The translations under genes were made by a program, and so were the position numbers. Source: Mycolicibacterium bacteremicum (lineage in GTDB: Bacteria > Actinomycetota > Actinomycetes > Mycobacteriales > Mycobacteriaceae). Taken from it: a DNA stretch of 64,000 bases. Positions within the stretch are counted from its first letter, which is position 1. Each line of letters starts with the position of its first letter. This document shows, one piece after another, positions 7,454 to 15,063 of the stretch. Where the stretch lies: assembly GCF_002086115.1 (NCBI RefSeq), contig NZ_MVHJ01000019.1, positions 1 to 64,000 on the forward strand, given 5' to 3'. The notes under the pieces were generated by a model. That model saw only the letters and a list, made by a program, of their open reading frames with translations. It did not search any database and was not told the DNA's origin.

Positions 7454-10400
7454 TGGCCGGACAACTACCATCTAGCTCCGTGAACGACACGGCGACCAAT
7501 CACCGCACCGTCCGTCTGGTCGCCATCATCGCCGGGCTGCTGGGCACCGTCCTGGCGATCGCCACCCCGTTCCTGCCGGTCACCCAGACCACGGCCACTC
7601 TGAACTGGCCGCAGAACAACACGCTCGACAGCGTCGACGCGCCGCTGATCGGGTATGTCGCCACCGATCTGGACATCACCATCCCGTGCAGCACCGCCGC
7701 CGGCCTGACCGGCGCCCGCAATGTCCTGTTGTCCACCGTGCCCAAGCAGGCTCCCAAGGCCGTCGATCGCGGCCTGCTGATCGAGCGTGTCAACAATGAG
7801 TTGCTGGTCATCGTGCGCAATACGCCCGTGGTCAGCGCACCCCTGATCGACGTGCTCAGCCCGGACTGCCAGGAGCTCAGATTCACCGCGCACGCCGACA
7901 AGGTGACCGGTGAATTCGTCGGGCTGGTCCAGGGGCCGGAGGATTCCGACCCGGGTGAACCGCTGCGCGGCGAGCGCGGGGGCTATGACTTCCGGCCACA
8001 GATCGTGGGCGTGTTCACCGATCTGACCGGGCCCGCGCCGCCGGGCCTGGAGTTCTCGGCCACCATCGACACCCGCTACAGCAGCTCACCCACCCCGCTC
8101 AAGACCCTGGTGATGGTGCTCGGCGTGCTGATGACGATCGCCTCGCTGATCGCCCTGCACCGCCTCGACGTCGCCGACGGCATGCGGCACCGCCGCTTCC
8201 TGCCACAGCGCTGGTGGTCGGTCACCCGGCTGGACGCACTGGTCACCGCGCTGCTGGTGTGGTGGCACTTCGTCGGCTCCAACACCGCCGACGACGGCTA
8301 CATCCTGACCATGGCCCGGGTCTCCGAGCACGCCGGGTACATGGCCAACTACTACCGCTGGTTCGGCACCCCGGAGGCGCCGTTCGGCTGGTACTACGAC
8401 CTGCTGGCGCTGTGGGCGCACGTCTCGACCGCCAGCATCTGGCTGCGGCTACCCACCCTGCTGATGGGCCTGGCCTGCTGGTGGGTGATCAGCCGCGAGG
8501 TGATCCCCCGCCTCGGGGCGGCGGTCAAACACAGCACGGCCGCCGCATGGACCGCGGCGGCCATGTTCCTGGCCTTCTGGCTGCCGCTGAACAACGGTCT
8601 GCGTCCGGAGCCGATCATCGCGCTGGGCATCCTGCTGACCTGGTGCTCGGTGGAGCGCGGGGTGGCCACCAGCCGACTGCTGCCGGTGGCGGTCGCCGTC
8701 ATCATCGGTGCGCTGACCCTGTTCTCCGGCCCGACCGGGATCGCCGCCGTCGGCGCCCTGCTGGTCGCCATCGGACCGCTCAAGACCATCGTGGCCGCCC
8801 ACGTCTCGCGCTTCGGCTACTGGGCGCTGCTGGCCCCGGTCGCCGCCGCCGGCACCGTCACGCTGTTCCTCATCTTCCGCGACCAGACCCTGGTCGGTGA
8901 GCTGCAGGCCAGCTCCTTCAAGTCCACCGTCGGCCCCAGCCTGGCCTGGTTCGACGAACACATCCGGTACTCGCGGTTGTTCACCACCAGCCCGGACGGC
9001 TCGGTGGCGCGCCGCTTCGCGGTGCTGACCCTGCTTCTCGCACTTGCCATCTCGATCGCCATGACGCTGCGCAAGGGGCGCATCCCGGGCACCGCGATCG
9101 GGCCTGCGCAACGGATGATCGGCATCACCGTCATCTCGTTCCTGTCGCTGATGTTCACCCCCACCAAGTGGACGCACCACTTCGGGGTGTTCGCCGGCCT
9201 CGCCGGATCCATCGGCGCGCTGGCCGCGGTGGCCATCGCCGCGGCGGCGATGCGCTCCAAGCGCAACCGGACCATCGTCACCGCGGTGATCCTGTTCATG
9301 ACCGCCCTGTCATTCGCCACCGTCAACGGCTGGTGGTACGTGTCGAACTTCGGCGTCCCCTGGTCGAATGCGTTCCCGGCGTTCAGCTTCGGGTTCACCA
9401 CCATCCTGCTCGGATTCTCCGCACTCGCCCTGCTGGTGGCCGCGTACCTGCACTTCTCCGGCCGCCCGGCGCGGGCGCGGCCGTGGACCCGATTCACCGG
9501 TGCGCCACTGGCCGTGGTCGCCTGGGCGGTGGTGCTGTTCCAGGTGGTCTCGCTGACGATGGCCGTGGTGATCCAGTACCCGGCGTGGACGGTGGGTCGC
9601 TCCAACCTCGAGGCGCTGACCGGTAAGACCTGCGGGCTGGCCACCGACGTGATGGTCGAACAGGACCCCAACGTCGGCATGCTCACCCCGGTCGACGAGC
9701 CCGTCGGCGAGGCACTGGGGGCGGTGACCGCCGACGGCTTCCGCCCCAACGGCATTCCCGCCGACATCGAGGCCGATCCGGTGATGAACCAGCCCGGGGA
9801 CAGCAACTTCGCCGACTCGCAAGACAGCGACGAGACCGGCAGCGAACCCGGCACCGAGGGCGGTACCACCGCCGCGGCCGGCGTCAACGGCTCACAGGCG
9901 CGGCTACCGTACAACCTGGATCCGGCCCGCACGCCGGTGCTGGGCAGTTGGCGGGCCGGCCCGCAGCAACCGGCCAGACTGCGGTCGGCCTGGTACCGGC
10001 TGCCACCGCGCGACGAGCGCGGCCCACTGCTGGCGATCGCCGCCGCCGGCCGGTTCGACGCGGGCGAGGTACTGGTGCAGTGGGCGACCGACGAGCAGGC
10101 GCGTAACGAGCAGGCCGGTGGCACAATCGGTTTCGCCGATGTCGGCGCGGTGCCCGCCTGGCGCAACCTGCGTGCCCCGATGTCGGCGATCCCGGACGAG
10201 GCCACCCAGGTGCGGCTCGTGGCCACCGACGACGACCTCTCACCGCAACACTGGATCGCCGTCACCCCACCCCGGATCCCGGAGTTGAGCACGCTGCAGG
10301 ATGTCGTCGGCTCGGACGATCCGGTGATGCTGGACTGGCTGGTCGGGTTGGCGTTCCCCTGCCAGCGGCCGTTCTTCCACAACAACGGCGTCACCGAGGT

Positions 10401-10668
10401 GCCCAAATGGCGCATCCTGCCGGATCGCTTCGGTGCCGAGGCGAACTCGCCGGTGATGGATTACCTGGGCGGCGGTCCGCTCGGCATCACCGAGCTGTTG
10501 CTGCGGGCCACCCCGGTGCCGACCTACCTGCGCGACGACTGGTTCCGCGACTGGGGTTCGCTGCAGCAGCTGCGCCAGTTCTATCCGGACGCCAAACCCG
10601 CCGAACTGGAACTGGGCACCGCCACCCGCAGTGGGTTGTGGAGCCCGGCACCGCTGCGTCCGTCCTAG
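7453..10668 (+). CDS. embC: arabinosyltransferase EmbC
   Basis: A 1071-residue GT-C membrane protein. The ATG at 7453 overlaps the aftA stop and gives an N terminus (MAGQLPSSSVNDT) collinear with M. tuberculosis EmbC; a GTG at 7480 is the alternative. First helix at VRLVAIIAGLLGTVLAIA. The catalytic acidic motif in the first periplasmic loop is SNTADDGYIL with Asp280-Asp281. The C-terminal carbohydrate-binding part ends LRQFYPDAKPAELELGT. In M. tuberculosis EmbC extends the arabinan of lipoarabinomannan and uses DPA. Unlike the usual embCAB order, embA does not follow: four unrelated genes intervene. Confidence 0.97.
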   Translation: MAGQLPSSSVNDTATNHRTVRLVAIIAGLLGTVLAIATPFLPVTQTTATLNWPQNNTLDSVDAPLIGYVATDLDITIPCSTAAGLTGARNVLLSTVPKQAPKAVDRGLLIERVNNELLVIVRNTPVVSAPLIDVLSPDCQELRFTAHADKVTGEFVGLVQGPEDSDPGEPLRGERGGYDFRPQIVGVFTDLTGPAPPGLEFSATIDTRYSSSPTPLKTLVMVLGVLMTIASLIALHRLDVADGMRHRRFLPQRWWSVTRLDALVTALLVWWHFVGSNTADDGYILTMARVSEHAGYMANYYRWFGTPEAPFGWYYDLLALWAHVSTASIWLRLPTLLMGLACWWVISREVIPRLGAAVKHSTAAAWTAAAMFLAFWLPLNNGLRPEPIIALGILLTWCSVERGVATSRLLPVAVAVIIGALTLFSGPTGIAAVGALLVAIGPLKTIVAAHVSRFGYWALLAPVAAAGTVTLFLIFRDQTLVGELQASSFKSTVGPSLAWFDEHIRYSRLFTTSPDGSVARRFAVLTLLLALAISIAMTLRKGRIPGTAIGPAQRMIGITVISFLSLMFTPTKWTHHFGVFAGLAGSIGALAAVAIAAAAMRSKRNRTIVTAVILFMTALSFATVNGWWYVSNFGVPWSNAFPAFSFGFTTILLGFSALALLVAAYLHFSGRPARARPWTRFTGAPLAVVAWAVVLFQVVSLTMAVVIQYPAWTVGRSNLEALTGKTCGLATDVMVEQDPNVGMLTPVDEPVGEALGAVTADGFRPNGIPADIEADPVMNQPGDSNFADSQDSDETGSEPGTEGGTTAAAGVNGSQARLPYNLDPARTPVLGSWRAGPQQPARLRSAWYRLPPRDERGPLLAIAAAGRFDAGEVLVQWATDEQARNEQAGGTIGFADVGAVPAWRNLRAPMSAIPDEATQVRLVATDDDLSPQHWIAVTPPRIPELSTLQDVVGSDDPVMLDWLVGLAFPCQRPFFHNNGVTEVPKWRILPDRFGAEANSPVMDYLGGGPLGITELLLRATPVPTYLRDDWFRDWGSLQQLRQFYPDAKPAELELGTATRSGLWSPAPLRPS

Positions 10669-10684
10669 CGCGCGGCCGAGCTGA

Positions 10685-11428
10685 TCAGAACTGGCTCGCA
10701 CCGCCGTCCACGTAGACCTCGGACCCGGTCATGAACGTGCTGGCCTCCGACGCCAGGAAGGTGATCACCCGACCGATCTCCTCCGGGCTGGCCCGCCGCT
10801 TCATCGGGACCGTGGCGGTGAGGTCGTCCAGGGCGTCGTCGGCGCCGACGAACAGGCCGGCCAGCCCCGGCGTCTGGGTCAGGCCCGGCGCCACGACGTT
10901 GACGCGGATTTCGCGGTCGACCAGTTCGGCGGCCCAGCTGCGGGCCAGGGAGCGGATCGCGGTCTTGGACGCGGCGTAGACACTCGTCCCCGGTGATGCC
11001 TTCACATCACCGGCGGACCCGCACAGGATCACCGAGGCACCGGCGTCGAGCAGCGGCAGCGCGGCCTGCACCGTCAGGATGATCCCACCGACGTTGGTGT
11101 TGAAGGTGTCGGCGTAGTGCTTCCAGGTGATGTCGCCGAGCGGGGCAACCTCGGCGATTCCGGCATTCGCGAACACGATGTCGAGCCGGCGGCCGCCGGC
11201 CTCGATGGTCGAGACCACCCGGCCCAGATCGGCCGCGTCGGTGACATCGGCGCGGATGACGGTGGCGTGAGCTGCGCCGATGCCCTCGGCAGCGGCGTCG
11301 AGTGCGTCCTGGCGGCGGCCCACCAGGAACACGTGAGCGCCCTCCCGGGCCAGGGCCTGGGCCGCGGCCAACCCGATTCCCGAGGTGGCGCCCGTGACGA
11401 GTGCGGTCTTTCCGGTCAGTTCCGGCAT
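10685..11428 (-). CDS. SDR family oxidoreductase
   Basis: A 247-residue classical short-chain dehydrogenase. The cofactor motif TGATSGIG is at residues 11-18, FANAGIAE is the NAG motif, the active-site Ser is in LCGSAGDV, and SVYAASK supplies Tyr and Lys. The Arg in LVGRRQDAL at the end of beta-2 suggests NADP(H). It is divergent from a TetR regulator across a 106-bp gap rich in inverted repeats, so that regulator probably represses it. It ends 17 bp from the embC stop, converging on it. Substrate unknown; no similarity to cell-wall enzymes was seen. Confidence 0.9.
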   Translation of the reverse strand: MPELTGKTALVTGATSGIGLAAAQALAREGAHVFLVGRRQDALDAAAEGIGAAHATVIRADVTDAADLGRVVSTIEAGGRRLDIVFANAGIAEVAPLGDITWKHYADTFNTNVGGIILTVQAALPLLDAGASVILCGSAGDVKASPGTSVYAASKTAIRSLARSWAAELVDREIRVNVVAPGLTQTPGLAGLFVGADDALDDLTATVPMKRRASPEEIGRVITFLASEASTFMTGSEVYVDGGASQF

Positions 11429-11441
11429 GTCGCTCCTGTTT

Positions 11442-11491
11442 TGTACCGATCAGTTAGGAACTGGACCATACCAGTTCTGTACCGATCGGTA
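11442..11491. promoter_or_regulatory. SDR/TetR intergenic operator candidates
   Basis: The 106-bp divergent gap holds two copies of TGTACCGATC, at 11442-11451 and 11478-11487, spaced 36 bp. The second is part of a perfect 12-bp palindrome, TACCGATCGGTA (11480-11491); the first is a degenerate version (TACCGATCAGTT, 11444-11455). Between them is an inverted repeat, AACTGG-N6-CCAGTT (11459-11476). TetR-family repressors bind such palindromes in their own divergent promoter, so these are likely operators (inference). Confidence 0.65.
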
Positions 11492-11534
11492 GAGTCGGGC
11501 CGGCGCGATTCGACGCGAGGCTAGGATCGCGTCC

Positions 11535-12149
11535 ATGGGCGCAGAACAACGCAACCCCGGCGGTCGTCCGCGCGGGTTCGACGAGGACCACGCCCTCGCC
11601 GCGGCCACCGAGGTGTTCTGGCGCCTGGGCTATGAGGGTGCCTCGATGACCGAACTGACCCAGGCGATGGGTATCAACAAACCGAGCCTGTACGCGACCT
11701 TCGGGAGCAAGGAAGAACTCTTCGTCCGCGCCCTGGAGCGTTACCGGCGCAGCTACTTCGAGGAACTGGGCACGATCCTGCGACACCCCACCGCCTACGG
11801 TGTGCTCGAGTCCTATCTGCGCTCCACCGCCGGGGCCGTCCTGGCCCGCGACGTCCCGGGCTGCCTGTCCATCCAGGGCGGTCTGGCCTGCGGACCGGCC
11901 AACGCACGCATACCCCTGCTGCTCGCCGAGTACCGCCGGGGGATCGAAGATGCTGTGGCCGAGGCACTTTCGGAGACCGAGATCGCCGGGGCGCCCGGCG
12001 TCGACGCCGCAGGCCTGGCCAGGTTCGCGGTGACGATCGGACAGGGCCTCGCGGTCGACGCCGCCGCCGGGGTACCGCAGACACGGTTGGACGCCACGGT
12101 CGATGTGGCGCTGGCCGGGCTGGCCGGCCTGCTGGGCCGCGCGAGTTAG
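11535..12149 (+). CDS. TetR/AcrR family transcriptional regulator
   Basis: A 204-residue protein. Residues about 15-62 form the TetR HTH (GASMTELTQAMGINKPSLYATFG, with the typical KPSLYATFGSKEELF recognition-helix end). The C-terminal part (GCLSIQGGLACGP) resembles the TetR_C domain of short-chain-oxidoreductase-linked regulators. It is divergent from the SDR gene with palindromes between, implying autoregulation and control of that gene. It ends with a 4-bp tail-to-tail overlap with the cholesterol oxidase gene. Confidence 0.9.
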   Translation: MGAEQRNPGGRPRGFDEDHALAAATEVFWRLGYEGASMTELTQAMGINKPSLYATFGSKEELFVRALERYRRSYFEELGTILRHPTAYGVLESYLRSTAGAVLARDVPGCLSIQGGLACGPANARIPLLLAEYRRGIEDAVAEALSETEIAGAPGVDAAGLARFAVTIGQGLAVDAAAGVPQTRLDATVDVALAGLAGLLGRAS

Positions 12150-13762
12150 CGCCTGCCCTGCAGGATCGCCTCGATGTTGCGTTCGGCCAGCGCGGTGATC
12201 GACATGTACGGATTGCAACCGATGTAACCGGGCACCAGTGACGCGTCGTTGACGTAGAGGTTCTCATACCCGTTGACCCGGCCGAAGGCGTCGGTCGCAA
12301 CCCCGCGGACGCAGCCGCCCAGCGGGTGAACGGTGTTGGGCGCGAACGCCTTTCCTTCGAAGAGATCATCGCGGTAGTCGACGCCGTTGGCCTGGGTGAC
12401 GCGGTCGAACACCAGCCGGGCACGCTCGATGAGGTGGTCGGTGTGACTCTGCGGCCAGTCGATCGAGATGGCATCGGCGGTGCGGTCGTAGCTGATCACC
12501 GCGCGGTCGCCGGTGCGCACCATGGCGTAGTAGCCCAGCGCATTGGTCTCGATGGGCAGCGGCAGCGAGAACATGCTGGCGTACACCGGATTGTCCGGAT
12601 CGGCCCGGCCGTCCAGGTTGATCATGCCCAGCAGCGACTGCTGGGTGCCCACCGGGTTGGCCTCGGCGGTGTTGTGCGCCACCATGATGTCGCCGTTGTT
12701 GCCGTACCCGTTGCCCACCTCATCGGAGAGGTCGGCCAGGTCACCGTTCTCCCGGGCACGCAGCAGCAACTCCGCCGTCCCCAGCACGCCGGCGGCCAGA
12801 TACAGCTGCTCGCAGCCGATCTCACCGCGGGAGAGCTCCTTGCCCCACCGGTCGATCTCGCGGGTCGCGACCACGTACTCACCCGAGGGCTCGCGGCGGA
12901 TGCCGGTCACCTCGGTCAGCGATCGGAGGGTCACCTTGCCGGTGGCCAGCGCCGCGGCGATGTAGGTCTGGTCCACGCTGCCGAACCGGCCGTGGTTGTT
13001 GCCGTACTGGCACTCCCAGTCCAGCGCCGACAGCGGCACCTGACCGGCCGCTTCCTGCATCATGTAATCGAACGAGTAGGCGCTGCCGTTGTAGTCCACG
13101 CCGTACCCGGCGGCCTCGGCGTAGCTGCGCCCGACGCGGGCGTACTGGAAGTACGGGGTCTGCTCGAACCAGCCCATGTCGCGGTAGCTGATCTTGAGTG
13201 TCGCCTTGGCCCGCTCGACGTAGGTGCCCAGGAACTCGGTGGGATCGATGTCCGGGAAGGCCACCCGGACCTGATCGGGGGTCGGGATGGCGGCGATGGC
13301 CGCGTTCACCATCGAGCCACCGCCGACGGCGATGCCCCGGAACACGTCGTGCGCGCCGTAGGTCACCTTGTCGCAGATGCCCGCCTGCATGGGCTGCGCG
13401 CCCGGGTTCTGGGCGGCGACGGCGTTCACCGAGACCCCGCGGAAAGACGGCACCAGGCTCGGCGGCACATCGCGGAACCAACCCGCCCGGGTGTCGGCGG
13501 GCAACATCTTGGAGAACCGCTTGCCGTCCTCGTCCGGGGTGTCCCACAGCCGACCGCGTTCCAGGATCAGCGTGTCGACGCCGGCCTCCCCCAGACGCAG
13601 CGCGCTGACCCCGCCGCCGTACCCGCTGCCGACCACGATGGCCTGGTGAAACGGCCGGTCGGGGGGTGGGTTGGCCGGATCGGATCGCTGGCAGGCCGCG
13701 ACTGCGCCCGCGCCGGCCGCCACACCCAGTGCGGCGCCCAGGAACCGTCGTCGTGTCAGCAA
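12146..13762 (-). CDS. cholesterol oxidase-type GMC oxidoreductase with Tat signal
   Basis: A 538-residue flavoprotein. The N terminus MLTRRRFLGAALG is a strong twin-arginine signal, and VAAC (Cys24) fits a lipobox, so it may be a Tat-exported lipoprotein. The FAD-binding GSGYGGGVSALRLGEAG follows. Similarity to Streptomyces-type non-covalent cholesterol oxidases is extensive: MLPADTRAGWF, GGGSMVNA, YGNNHGRFGSVDQTYIAAAL. The catalytic His is in HPLGGC and the catalytic Asn in CNPYMSI near the C terminus. It would oxidise and isomerise 3-beta-hydroxysterols to 3-keto-4-enes outside the membrane. A related 3-hydroxysteroid substrate is possible. Divergent from alkB; no other sterol catabolic gene is in the window. 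Confidence 0.88.
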   Translation of the reverse strand: MLTRRRFLGAALGVAAGAGAVAACQRSDPANPPPDRPFHQAIVVGSGYGGGVSALRLGEAGVDTLILERGRLWDTPDEDGKRFSKMLPADTRAGWFRDVPPSLVPSFRGVSVNAVAAQNPGAQPMQAGICDKVTYGAHDVFRGIAVGGGSMVNAAIAAIPTPDQVRVAFPDIDPTEFLGTYVERAKATLKISYRDMGWFEQTPYFQYARVGRSYAEAAGYGVDYNGSAYSFDYMMQEAAGQVPLSALDWECQYGNNHGRFGSVDQTYIAAALATGKVTLRSLTEVTGIRREPSGEYVVATREIDRWGKELSRGEIGCEQLYLAAGVLGTAELLLRARENGDLADLSDEVGNGYGNNGDIMVAHNTAEANPVGTQQSLLGMINLDGRADPDNPVYASMFSLPLPIETNALGYYAMVRTGDRAVISYDRTADAISIDWPQSHTDHLIERARLVFDRVTQANGVDYRDDLFEGKAFAPNTVHPLGGCVRGVATDAFGRVNGYENLYVNDASLVPGYIGCNPYMSITALAERNIEAILQGRR

Positions 13763-13825
13763 TGTCCCGCCAGCCTCACAGCAAAATCCTCATTCGTTAT
13801 GGCTCCGTGTTTGCACAGCTCTCAG

Positions 13826-13856
13826 AACCAGGTTAAATAGGCGTTTGTAACCGGTT
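13826..13856 (+). promoter_or_regulatory. alkB upstream region with paired AACC(A)GGTT palindromes
   Basis: Between the divergent cholesterol oxidase and alkB genes are two short palindromes, AACCAGGTT (13826-13834) and AACCGGTT (13849-13856). Their centres are about 22 bp apart, roughly two helical turns. The spacer contains the AT-rich TTAAATAGG. The pair ends about 26 bp before the alkB start. This spacing suits a dimeric regulator binding one DNA face. Function is inferred. Confidence 0.4.
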
Positions 13857-13882
13857 CATCCCCCAGCTTGCAAGGATACGAA

Positions 13883-15016
13883 GTGCTCGACCCAAAGACC
13901 GGCGCAACGCCCAGGTGGCGAGATGCAAAGCGGTATTTGTGGTTATTGGGTGCCGTCGTCCCGGGCCTGGTCGGACTCGCCTGGATCCTGGTGCAGCTGA
14001 CTGGTACGCCGGCGTTCTTCTGGATCGGCCCGATGATGGCCTTCATCGTGGTTCCCATCCTTGACCAGCTAATTGGCACCGACGACGGTTATCTCTGCGA
14101 AAGCACACTGGAACAGCTGGAGAACGACCCGTTCTACCGTTGGGCCAACTTCCTCTACCTGCCCGGCCAGTATTTGTCGCTGATCTTCGCCTGCTGGCTG
14201 TGGGCGGGCGGCGGGTGGCTCACGATGAGCGTCACCGACAAGATCGGCCTGATGATCACCGTCGGCATCGTCGGCGGTATCGCCATCAACGCCGCCCACG
14301 AGTTGGGCCACCGGCGCGCCACGCTGGAGCGGCGGCTGAGCAAGATCGCCCTTGCGCAAACCGGATACGGACACTTCTTCGTCGAGCACAACCGCGGCCA
14401 CCACCTGCGGGTGGCGACACCGGAAGATCCGGCCAGCGCACGATTCGGCGAGAGCATCTTCGGCTTCATTCCGCGCTCGGTGCTCGGCGGTCTGCGCTCG
14501 GCCTGGCAACTGGAGGCCGTCCGGCTGGCCAGGGCCGGCAAGTCGACCTGGTCACCGGCCAACGACATCCTCAACGCCTGGCTGATGACGGCGGCCCTGT
14601 TCGCCGGGCTCATCGTCTGGTTCGGCTGGATGATCACGCCGTATCTGGTCGGTCAGGCGGTCATCGGCATCTGCCTTCTTGAGACCGTCAACTACCTGGA
14701 GCACTACGGCCTGCGCCGGCAGCGCACCGAGGACGGTCGCTACGAGCGCGTCGGTCAGCGGCACAGCTGGAACAGCAACACCCTGATGGCCAATGTGTTC
14801 CTCTACCACCTGCAGCGGCACTCGGATCATCACGCCAACCCGCACAAGCGCTATCAGACGCTGCTGCCGTCGGACCAGGCCCCGCAGCTGCCGACCGGGT
14901 ACGGCAGCATGCTGGTGCTCGCCTGGTGCACCCCGTTGTGGCGCCGGGTGATGGATCCGCGGGTGTTGGCGCACTACGGCGGTGACGAACGTCTCGTCGC
15001 CGTCGAACCCGATTGA
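13883..15016 (+). CDS. alkB: alkane 1-monooxygenase AlkB
   Basis: About 377 residues from the GTG at 13883, which has AAGGA six bases upstream; an in-frame TTG at 13868 is less likely. It is an integral-membrane non-heme diiron hydroxylase acting on terminal carbons of n-alkanes. All His boxes are present: HELGHRR, EHNRGHHLRVATPEDPAS, LQRHSDHH, plus the NYLEHYGL motif specific to alkane hydroxylases. It needs rubredoxin and rubredoxin reductase, which in mycobacteria usually lie directly downstream. Here neither does: embA starts 47 bp later. The first 60 codons look less GC-rich than the neighbours. Function is firm; the location is unusual. Confidence 0.95.
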   Translation: MLDPKTGATPRWRDAKRYLWLLGAVVPGLVGLAWILVQLTGTPAFFWIGPMMAFIVVPILDQLIGTDDGYLCESTLEQLENDPFYRWANFLYLPGQYLSLIFACWLWAGGGWLTMSVTDKIGLMITVGIVGGIAINAAHELGHRRATLERRLSKIALAQTGYGHFFVEHNRGHHLRVATPEDPASARFGESIFGFIPRSVLGGLRSAWQLEAVRLARAGKSTWSPANDILNAWLMTAALFAGLIVWFGWMITPYLVGQAVIGICLLETVNYLEHYGLRRQRTEDGRYERVGQRHSWNSNTLMANVFLYHLQRHSDHHANPHKRYQTLLPSDQAPQLPTGYGSMLVLAWCTPLWRRVMDPRVLAHYGGDERLVAVEPD

Positions 15017-15063
15017 TCCGCACGCGGGTCACGGGGCGGGACACCTAGGCTCGTCGCTTACTG

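Noticed and set aside
10669..15063. Mobile element or genomic island as cause of the emb split
   Set aside because: No transposase, integrase, tRNA or flanking direct repeats were seen, so the insertion is reported without a mobile-element call.
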